Shown piece after piece: positions 36,822 through 42,903 of a stretch of 64,000 nt of DNA. Position 1 is the stretch's first letter. Each line of letters starts with the position of its first letter. The notes under the pieces were generated by a model, which did not search any database, was not told where the DNA came from, and saw only the letters and a program-made list of their open reading frames with translations. Source of the DNA: Anaerolineae bacterium (lineage in GTDB: Bacteria > Chloroflexota > Anaerolineae > Promineifilales > Promineifilaceae); NCBI GenBank assembly GCA_020848035.1, contig JADLAX010000032.1, forward strand, positions 124,001-188,000, read 5' to 3'. The position numbers and the translations under genes were made by a program.

Positions 36822-36896
36822 TTTTGGCGGAAGACGGCAAAATTTTGGTGGAAAATCAAAAATATTGTTGACACCACCAAAAATTTTGTGTATATT
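36822..36896 (+). promoter_or_regulatory. Promoter with overlapping operator for the DUF2089 operon
   Basis: TTGACA (36868-36873), a 17-base spacer and TATATT (36891-36896) form a near-consensus promoter. Direct repeats TTTTGGCGGAA (36822-36832) and TTTTGGTGGAA (36843-36853) lie upstream. An inverted repeat, AAAATTTTGGTGG (36839-36851) against CCACCAAAAATTTT (36874-36887), straddles the -35 box and fills the spacer. This geometry suggests repression, possibly autoregulation by the HTH-bearing DUF2089 protein. Confidence 0.7.
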
Positions 36897-37003
36897 GCCC
36901 CTATTGTTTAATTTTTTGTGGCGACCGTTGTGTGAGAACAGTATAAACGAAATCACGCGGTCGGGAAAGTTACAGCGGTTGAACGACCAGGAATAGTTGA
37001 TTT

Positions 37004-37402
37004 ATGCGCAAACTGCTAGAAAAATGCCCCGCCTGTGCGGGCGAGTTGGTGGTTACCCAACAAACCTGCCGCAGCTGTGGCACGATGGTGGTGGGGGAAT
37101 TTACCCCCAACATTTTTTCCAAACTGACTCCCGAAAATCTCCACTTTGTAGAACTGTTTGTCAAAAACAAGGGCAATGTCAAAGAGATGGAACGGGAAAT
37201 TGGCCTGTCTTATTGGACCATTCGCAATCGCCTGAACGAAATTGTGGAGGCGCTCGGCTTTGAAAACAAGGATGTCGAGCCAGCTACCACCGAGGAAACG
37301 CTGCGACAAAGCCGCCAGGAAATCCTGGCCCGGGTCGACCGCGGCGAAATTGATGTTCAGGAGGCGGCGCAGCTGCTCAAGCAGCTGAAGCCCGCCGCCT
37401 AA
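37004..37402 (+). CDS. DUF2089 zinc-ribbon/HTH regulator
   Basis: The 132-residue protein has a four-cysteine zinc ribbon at the N terminus (CPAC near residue 8 and CRSC near 23). A helix-turn-helix-like core follows (ENLHFVELFVKNKGNVKEME, then GLSYWTIRNRLNEIVEALGF near 68-87), and a C-terminal helical hairpin (EILARVDRGEIDVQEAAQLL). This is the DUF2089 architecture, thought to be transcriptional, though no ligand is known. The C-terminal hairpin is the same module that begins the two following genes. It is led by a strong promoter about 100 bases upstream. Confidence 0.85.
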   Translation: MRKLLEKCPACAGELVVTQQTCRSCGTMVVGEFTPNIFSKLTPENLHFVELFVKNKGNVKEMEREIGLSYWTIRNRLNEIVEALGFENKDVEPATTEETLRQSRQEILARVDRGEIDVQEAAQLLKQLKPAA

Positions 37403-37519
37403 CCCGCAGCCAACGTTTAAACCAACAAGTGAATCACCGTTTGTAGAAACGGCCGTCTGCTGGCCCGCCGTCTGGCAGTGCTGCTTGCTGCCTGCTGCTC
37501 AAAATAAGGAGAAGGTGAC

Positions 37520-38233
37520 ATGAGTGAACTGAAGGAAGAAAGAGCCCAAATTTTAGAGATGCTGCAAAGGGGTAAGATTACGGTAGATGAGGCGGATGTG
37601 CTGTTGGAGGCGCTGGCGGCAACGGCCGTTCCCGCCCAACCACACCCGCTCTCGCCACCCGCTGTGCCACCAATCCCGCCCACGCCAACAAAAGTGCCTA
37701 AAAATAGCCCCCGGCTCAGCGCGGAGCAAATTCTCCAGCTCAACCGCGAAGGGGTAGACCCGGCCTTCATCCGGGCGGTGCGCCAGCTGCCGCACACGGT
37801 TCTCACCGGGGACCACATTGTGACGATGGCCATTGAAGGGGTGGATCCGGCGTTTATTACGGCCGTTGCCCAACTGGCCAATCCCGCAATCACCGGCGAC
37901 CACATTGTCACCATGGGGCTGGAGGGCGTCGATCCCCAGTTCATTCGCGTGCTGAGCGAGCTGGAGAACCTGCCCCTGAACGGCGACCACATTGTGCAGA
38001 TGGCCGTGGAAGGCGTAGACCCCGCCTTTTTACGCGCCGTCAACGGGCTGAACCTGCCCGGCCTTACCGGCGACCACGTGGTGCAGATGGGCGTGGAAGG
38101 AGTGGACGTTCACTTTATTGAAAAGATGAAAACGGCCGAATTCATCCACGAACTTGACGGCGATGCCTTCACCCAAATGGCCATCGAAGGGGTTGACCAC
38201 GAACTGTTAAAAGAAACCATTCAACTGTTGTAG
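37520..38233 (+). CDS. Protein of 29-residue GVDPAFI repeats with DUF2089-C-like N-terminal module
   Basis: The 237-residue protein begins with a helical hairpin (AQILEMLQRGKITVDEADVL, residues about 9-28) matching the DUF2089 C-terminal module. A Pro-rich linker follows, then about six tandem repeats of 29 residues, typified by LTGDHIVTMAIEGVDPAFI (start, positions about 90-215). The repeats probably stack as short helix pairs into a solenoid. There is no signal peptide or membrane helix, so it is cytoplasmic, and no enzyme motif. AAGGAGAAGGTGAC precedes the start. It is the second gene of the DUF2089 operon and a likely partner or protein-binding scaffold; function not known. Confidence 0.85.
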   Translation: MSELKEERAQILEMLQRGKITVDEADVLLEALAATAVPAQPHPLSPPAVPPIPPTPTKVPKNSPRLSAEQILQLNREGVDPAFIRAVRQLPHTVLTGDHIVTMAIEGVDPAFITAVAQLANPAITGDHIVTMGLEGVDPQFIRVLSELENLPLNGDHIVQMAVEGVDPAFLRAVNGLNLPGLTGDHVVQMGVEGVDVHFIEKMKTAEFIHELDGDAFTQMAIEGVDHELLKETIQLL

Positions 38234-38300
38234 CGGTTAGTGGTTGGTGGCTGGTTGTTTGTACCAACCACGAGCCACTAACCACGAGCCACTAATTTGA
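38234..38300. repeat. Intergenic inverted repeat between the two repeat-protein genes
   Basis: GTTAGTGGTTGGTGGCTGG faces CCAACCACGAGCCACTAACC, then a further CACGAGCCACTAA copy. It is related by words to the element at 14980. The next gene's ribosome site (GAGGAG) follows immediately. Confidence 0.65.
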
Positions 38301-38310
38301 GGAGACTAAA

Positions 38311-39522
38311 ATGAGCGACGAACGCAAAATGATCTTGACCATGCTGGCCGAAGGCAAAGTTTCGGCCGAAGAAGCCAATGTTTTGTTAGAGGCCCTGGCT
38401 ACCAGCGAGGCCAAACCGGTGCCACCACTCCCCCCGGTGCCGCCCAAAATGGTGGTGTCCCCGCCAACCTTTGCGCCCCAGGTTCACGCTGGCCCGCAGG
38501 CCCATTGGGGGCAGCATGAAGAACGGCGGCACAATCCCCTGCGCGTCTCAGCCCAGTTTGTGGAAGCAATGGCCCAGGTGGGATTGAAAAATTTGAGCGA
38601 AGATGAGCTGTGGCAGCTGCAAATTCACCAGGTGCGGCCCGGCTATATAAAGCAGCTGCAAGAGGCTGGCCTGACCGATCTCGCCGTAGACGACATTGTG
38701 CAGCTGGCCATTCACCGCGTCCGGCCCGAGCTGATTGTGGAAGTGCGCAGCCTGGGCTTAACACATTTGACGGTTGATGATGTGGTGCAGCTAGGTGTGC
38801 ACAGCGTGCGGCCCGACTTCCTGCGCCAGGTGCAGGCGCTGGGGCTGACCGACCTCACGGTAGACGACATCGTGCAGCTGAGCATTCACCGCGTGCGCCC
38901 GGAAATGATGCAGGAAATTCGCGAGTTAGAGCTGGATGATCTGACCGTGGACGATGTGGTCCAGCTGGGCATTCACAACGTACGGCCGAATCTCGTCCGC
39001 GAAATCCGCAGCATGGGCCTCACCGACCTGACCATTGACCAGATTGTCCAGCTGGGCATCCACAACATCCGCCCGGACCTCATCCAGCAGCTTCAGGCGA
39101 CGGATATTGGGCCGTTTAACCTGGACACCATCATCAACATGGGCATTCACAACGTGACGGCCGAGTTTGTGAAGACGATGCACAGCCTGGCGCTGCCCGA
39201 TTTGGACGCCGAACAGCTGATCAACATGCGCATCCACGGCGTCGATGCAAACTATGCGGCGGCCCTGATGGACCTTCACCTGCCAGATATCTCGGCCGAT
39301 TCTCTCGTCACCATGCGCATTCACGGGGTACGGCCGCAGTTTGCCCAAAAAATGCAGGAAATCGTCGGCAAATCGCTCACCGCCGACGATTTGATCGCCA
39401 TGCAAATCCACGGTGTTTCCCCCAAGTTTGCCGGGCGCATGAAAGAAAAGATGGGCGAGGCGCTGACGGCCGATGAGCTGATTGATAGGGCGATTCACGG
39501 CATGCCGGAAGGAGCGTGGTAG
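38311..39522 (+). CDS. Protein of 29-residue HxVRP repeats with DUF2089-C-like N-terminal module
   Basis: A 403-residue protein with the same N-terminal hairpin (MILTMLAEGKVSAEEANVLL), a Pro-rich linker to about residue 70, then about eleven tandem 29-residue repeats such as LTDLTVDDIVQLSIHRVRPE (start). The first half carries HRVRP/HNVRP versions and the last five HGV versions (MRIHGVRPQFA, MQIHGVSPKFA). The pattern resembles the repeats at the C termini of some BlaR1/M56-type sensor proteins, but no peptidase or membrane part is present here. Soluble, repeat-built, probably a protein-interaction solenoid. Third gene of the DUF2089 operon. Confidence 0.85.
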   Translation: MSDERKMILTMLAEGKVSAEEANVLLEALATSEAKPVPPLPPVPPKMVVSPPTFAPQVHAGPQAHWGQHEERRHNPLRVSAQFVEAMAQVGLKNLSEDELWQLQIHQVRPGYIKQLQEAGLTDLAVDDIVQLAIHRVRPELIVEVRSLGLTHLTVDDVVQLGVHSVRPDFLRQVQALGLTDLTVDDIVQLSIHRVRPEMMQEIRELELDDLTVDDVVQLGIHNVRPNLVREIRSMGLTDLTIDQIVQLGIHNIRPDLIQQLQATDIGPFNLDTIINMGIHNVTAEFVKTMHSLALPDLDAEQLINMRIHGVDANYAAALMDLHLPDISADSLVTMRIHGVRPQFAQKMQEIVGKSLTADDLIAMQIHGVSPKFAGRMKEKMGEALTADELIDRAIHGMPEGAW

Positions 39523-39523
39523 G

Positions 39524-39590
39524 CGGTAACCGGTGAACGGTAATCGGTGAACGGATTACCGTTTACTGATTACCGACTACCGTCAATACC
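39524..39590. repeat. Intergenic inverted repeat of GTAATCGGTGAACGG words
   Basis: GGTAACCGGTGAACGGTAATC and repeats pair with GGATTACCGTTTACTGATTACC between two convergent genes. The arm enters the Hsp70-like gene and supplies its last few codons. It shares words with the block at 19315-19395. Confidence 0.65.
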
Positions 39591-42007
39591 GCTTCCGCTT
39601 TGTGCAGCTTTAGCAGGGGGGTGGTTTTGCTGCTGTCGTCCAGGGGGGGACGCCCGTTTTCCAGCCGCAGCAGTCGGTGTGACGTGAGCAAGTGAAGGGT
39701 GGTCTCGTCGGGATGAGGTACGGCGGCGACGAGATGACTGCGCCGCGCCAGCAGCGATTTGCCCTTGTCGTTGTCTTTTTCCGGCTGGGGCACCCATTCG
39801 GCCAGAAGCTGACGGCCGTACCCGTCGGCAGTGATGAGCAGGATGGGATCGCTGGGCTGGCCGAGAACGGCCGTTTCCACCCGGTCGCCCCTGGCCACGT
39901 TCATCAGCTGGGTGCCAGAGCCGCGCAGCTGGCCGACCTGCGCCCGCAGCCCTTTGCCGCCGCGCGTGACCAGCAGCAGCTCTTCGTTGCCCTCAGCGCC
40001 GTCGGCAAAGATGGGCACACCGGGCAGCGGATTGTCGAACATCAGCGGCACGGGCGCTTCGATGCTTTCGATCATGACGCGGGTGGGATACGGCCGTGCC
40101 AGCCCCGCCGATGTTACCAGCAGCAGTTTCTCCTGCTGCTTGATTTGCCCCCAGCGGGCCACGGTGCACAGCACCTCCCGTTCGCCCAGCTGGAACACCT
40201 GGCTCAGCGACACCCGCGCCACCTGCTGCTCGGCCAGCTGGCGCGGTGTCAGCAGCAAAAAGCGGTAGGTGGAGGTCACAATCAGCAGCGGCTCGTCCCA
40301 ATCGGCGGTGATGGCGCGTTGGCCATTAACCGGCAGCGCTAATTCTTCCAGGGAAATATCCACAGATTGCACAGATGGCACAGATTTTTTCTCCAAATCT
40401 CTCGGCTCTCTCTCTTCTCTGCGCTCTCTGCGTCCTTCGCGGTTAAAAATATTTGGTAGGGGAACGGCCGTTACCACCTTCCCCTCGCCCAGCACCACCA
40501 GCGCCCGGTCCGACTCCGCCGATTCGGCGGTGACCACGCCTTCCTGCACCTGAATGCGCCGCCGCAGCACCTCGATGTTGGCCGGGCTCACCTTGGGGCG
40601 GGTTGTTTCGGCCGGTTTGGTGGGGGCCACATCGTCTGGCGTGTACGCCGGGGAGGTTTCTGTGCCCGCCTCCAGTCCCTGGGCAAAGATGCCCAGCCCG
40701 GCGGTGACGCTGCTAAAGGTGTCCACGCGGCGCACCTTATCTGGCCCAAACTTGCGCTGGAGCATTTCGTCGAAGGCGGGAATCTGGCTGGAGCCGCCGG
40801 TGCGAATAACGGCGTCAATCTGTGCTGGCTTCAGCCCAGAGGCGGCCATCGTTTCGTCGATGTGGGCGTCGATGGCCTGAATTTCGCCGCGAATGATCGT
40901 TTCAAATTCACCACGCGTCACAAACTCCTGCACCTTAAAGCCCGGCCCTTCCAGGGTAATCGTCGCGCCGCGCTTGTCGGACAGGGTGCGCTTGGCTTGC
41001 TCGACGATGTCGAACATTTGCAGGCCGTAGTTGCTGGCGACCAGGCTTTCCAGCGCTTCGATCTGGTAGCGGCGCTGGGCAGTTTGGGCGATGTCGCGCA
41101 GCATTTTTTTGTTTTCGGCCGTTTGCAGCTCCAAAATCGTTTGCCAGCTGGAAAAGGCGTCGTAAATCCAGTTGGGAATGGTGAGTGCCTTGTGGCGCGG
41201 GCCAAAATAGCTGCCCTCGCCAAAGTGGCGCGGCAGCTTGGCCCGCACCAGCTTTTGGTCGAACACATCACCGGCGACAGGGATACCGCCCGTGGCCAAG
41301 ACTCGTTGACTGGCGCGTTCGCCCAGGCGCATCACCGTCAGGTCCAGCGTACCGCCACCAAAGTCAAACACCAACACGTTTTGCGGTCGGTCGATGGTTG
41401 TTTCGTAGCTGTAGGCGGCGGCGATGGGCTCTGGCTGGAGGTAGACCGTTTCGTAGCCCGCCTGGAAGGCCGCTTGCAGCAGGCGAATCTGGGCCAGGCG
41501 GTCTTTGCTGGGGTCGGTGGCAAAACGGACGGGACGACCGAGCACCACTTGTTTAAGCGGCATGCCCAAATGCTGCTCGGCGCGGGTTTTGGTGATGTGG
41601 AGGTAGAGGGCGATGAGATTTTCTAGCGAGTAATAATGCTGGCCGATGATGGTGCCGGGATAGTCGCTGTCGCGCAGGCTGGTTTTGATGGAGAGCAGCA
41701 GCCGCCCGGGCGAGTAGACGTCCACGTAGACGTAGACGTCGGTGACGTAGTGCATGTCGGCGCCGCGAATTTCGATTTCGCCAATCCACACTTTTTTGGT
41801 TTTGACGGGACGGCCGACATTTTGTTCAAAATAGCGATTCAGGGCGTCGCGGCCGATGTAAATTTGCTGCTCGTTGGTGATGTAGAGGGCGGTGCGGGCG
41901 ACGCGTGGGTTATTGTTGGCTGGATCGAGGGGTATGATGTTCACGGAACGGCCGTCGTACACCGCCATCCCTGAATTTGTGGTCCCAAAATCCATCCCCA
42001 CAATCAT
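39563..42007 (-). CDS. Hsp70-type ATPase fused to a GyrA-pinwheel-like C-terminal region
   Basis: An 814-residue protein. Residues 1 to about 455 are an actin/Hsp70 ATPase with phosphate-1 DFGTTNSGMAVYDG, phosphate-2 VFDFGGGTLDLTVM and adenosine motif IRTGGSSQIPAFDEML. The usual peptide-binding domain is missing. From about residue 565, blades resembling the GyrA C-terminal beta-pinwheel can be read: KLLLVTSAGLARPYP, ELLLVTRGGKGLRAQVGQL and ILLITADGYGRQLL. Between them (about residues 519-548) is an Arg/Glu-rich stretch coded by an intergenic repeat. The fold assignment of the C-terminal part is by eye. Such a protein could tie an ATPase switch to nucleic-acid wrapping or act as a novel chaperone. 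Confidence 0.82.
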   Translation of the reverse strand: MIVGMDFGTTNSGMAVYDGRSVNIIPLDPANNNPRVARTALYITNEQQIYIGRDALNRYFEQNVGRPVKTKKVWIGEIEIRGADMHYVTDVYVYVDVYSPGRLLLSIKTSLRDSDYPGTIIGQHYYSLENLIALYLHITKTRAEQHLGMPLKQVVLGRPVRFATDPSKDRLAQIRLLQAAFQAGYETVYLQPEPIAAAYSYETTIDRPQNVLVFDFGGGTLDLTVMRLGERASQRVLATGGIPVAGDVFDQKLVRAKLPRHFGEGSYFGPRHKALTIPNWIYDAFSSWQTILELQTAENKKMLRDIAQTAQRRYQIEALESLVASNYGLQMFDIVEQAKRTLSDKRGATITLEGPGFKVQEFVTRGEFETIIRGEIQAIDAHIDETMAASGLKPAQIDAVIRTGGSSQIPAFDEMLQRKFGPDKVRRVDTFSSVTAGLGIFAQGLEAGTETSPAYTPDDVAPTKPAETTRPKVSPANIEVLRRRIQVQEGVVTAESAESDRALVVLGEGKVVTAVPLPNIFNREGRRERREEREPRDLEKKSVPSVQSVDISLEELALPVNGQRAITADWDEPLLIVTSTYRFLLLTPRQLAEQQVARVSLSQVFQLGEREVLCTVARWGQIKQQEKLLLVTSAGLARPYPTRVMIESIEAPVPLMFDNPLPGVPIFADGAEGNEELLLVTRGGKGLRAQVGQLRGSGTQLMNVARGDRVETAVLGQPSDPILLITADGYGRQLLAEWVPQPEKDNDKGKSLLARRSHLVAAVPHPDETTLHLLTSHRLLRLENGRPPLDDSSKTTPLLKLHKAEAVLTVVGNQ
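40362..40450. repeat. Intergenic-type repeat read in frame inside the Hsp70-like gene
   Basis: The plus strand carries CACAGATTGCACAGATGGCA, CTCTCTTCTCTGCGCTCTCT and GCGTCCTTCGCGGTTAAAAA, words typical of dispersed intergenic repeats. On the gene strand this reads NREGRRERREEREPRDLEKK (followed by SVPSVQSV). The charged insert links two structured regions. Confidence 0.7.
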
Positions 42008-42026
42008 GGTTCACCTCCTGTTGGTT

Positions 42027-42090
42027 GGGGCGAGGCAGTTGGCAACCAATCTGCCGTGTGTCTCACTGTTGATGTCCAACTGCCTCGCCC
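42027..42090. repeat. Intergenic inverted repeat GGGGCGAGGCAGTTGG, copy 1
   Basis: GGGGCGAGGCAGTTGG (42027-42042) and CCAACTGCCTCGCCC (42076-42090) form a 15-base stem with a 33-base loop. A second copy with identical arms and a different loop is at 58156-58220, also just upstream of a minus-strand start codon. Confidence 0.8.
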
Positions 42091-42145
42091 TTTCGTTGCT
42101 GACCGAATCCACCAGTCTAAACGCCGCCTTACGTTTCGTCAAATT

Positions 42146-42222
42146 TTCTCCCTCCCTAACCCTCCCCCACAGAGAGAGGGAATCGGCTTCCCCTCCCTGT
42201 GGGAGGGGATTGAGGAGAGGGT
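42146..42222. repeat. Intergenic palindromic repeat of CCCTCCC/GGGAGGG type
   Basis: Arms TCCCTCCCTAACCCTCCCCC and GTGGGAGGGGATTGAGGAGA frame an inner AGAGAGGGAATCGG segment. Structure and words match the element inserted inside the rhamnosidase gene at 16362-16440. Confidence 0.7.
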
Positions 42223-42245
42223 TTTCGGCAAATTGCAAACAGCGG

Positions 42246-42274
42246 TTGTACGCGAGGGCGAATTGCCGTATAAA
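42246..42274 (+). promoter_or_regulatory. Promoter placed for a leaderless NUDIX transcript
   Basis: TTGTAC (42246-42251), a 17-base spacer and TATAAA (42269-42274) end eight bases before the ATG at 42283. There is no room for a Shine-Dalgarno sequence and none is seen. Confidence 0.6.
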
Positions 42275-42282
42275 CATTCCTT

Positions 42283-42837
42283 ATGGTAAAAGACTGGGAA
42301 AAACTCAACAGCGAAGAAATTGCCAATTACCGCATCTTCAAAATGCGGCGCGATGTGCGGCGCTCGCCGCGCACGGGAGCGGAGCACAGCTTTTTTGTGC
42401 TGCAATCGCCCGACTGGGTCAACGTGGTGGCCCTGACGCCGGAAAACCAGGTGGTGATGATTCACCAATTCCGTCACGGCACGGAGCGCGTGACGCTGGA
42501 AATTCCCGGCGGCATGGTGGACCCGCATGAAAACGATCCGGCCGAGACGGCGCGGCGCGAGCTGCTGGAAGAAACCGGCTACGCCGCCGAACAGGTGATC
42601 CCCATCGGCACAGTTCATCCTAACCCGGCGTTTTTGGACAACACGTGCTACACCTACCTGGCGCTCAACGCCCGCTGGCAGCAAGCGCCCCAGTTCGACG
42701 GGGCAGAAGACATTGCCGTGGAGCTGGTGCCGATTGAAGAGATAGCCGGGATGGTGAGGAACGGCCGTATCACTCATGCCCTCGTTGTTGCGGCATTTTA
42801 CCACTACGAAAACTACATTAGGCAGAGTGAAAAGTGA
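42283..42837 (+). CDS. NUDIX hydrolase (ADP-ribose pyrophosphatase-like)
   Basis: A 184-residue protein with the Nudix box G-x5-E-x7-RELLEETGY (GGMVDPHENDPAETARRELL onward, residues about 77-99) and the upstream VMIHQFRHGTERVTLEIP pattern of ADP-ribose/nucleoside-diphosphate sugar pyrophosphatases. It hydrolyses X-linked nucleoside diphosphates; the exact substrate is undetermined. The mRNA may be leaderless (promoter directly before ATG). It is followed by PEP carboxylase after a repeat and is not obviously co-regulated. Confidence 0.88.
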   Translation: MVKDWEKLNSEEIANYRIFKMRRDVRRSPRTGAEHSFFVLQSPDWVNVVALTPENQVVMIHQFRHGTERVTLEIPGGMVDPHENDPAETARRELLEETGYAAEQVIPIGTVHPNPAFLDNTCYTYLALNARWQQAPQFDGAEDIAVELVPIEEIAGMVRNGRITHALVVAAFYHYENYIRQSEK

Positions 42838-42897
42838 TAAGTGAAAAGTAAAAAGTGGACTTTTCACTTATCACTTTTTACTTTTCACTAAAAGTGA
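42834..42897. repeat. Intergenic inverted repeat of GTGAAAAGTGA words
   Basis: GTGATAAGTGAAAAGTAAAA and its complement built from CTTTTCACTTATCACTTTTT fold into a long AT-rich stem between the NUDIX and PEP carboxylase genes. The NUDIX stop codon lies at its left edge. Confidence 0.65.
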
Positions 42898-42903
42898 ACA
42901 AAG

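Noticed and set aside
34815..36956. A 713-residue version of the first exporter subunit
   Set aside because: The extra N terminus reads through an AT-rich promoter/operator region; GGAGG before ATG 36593 marks the true start.
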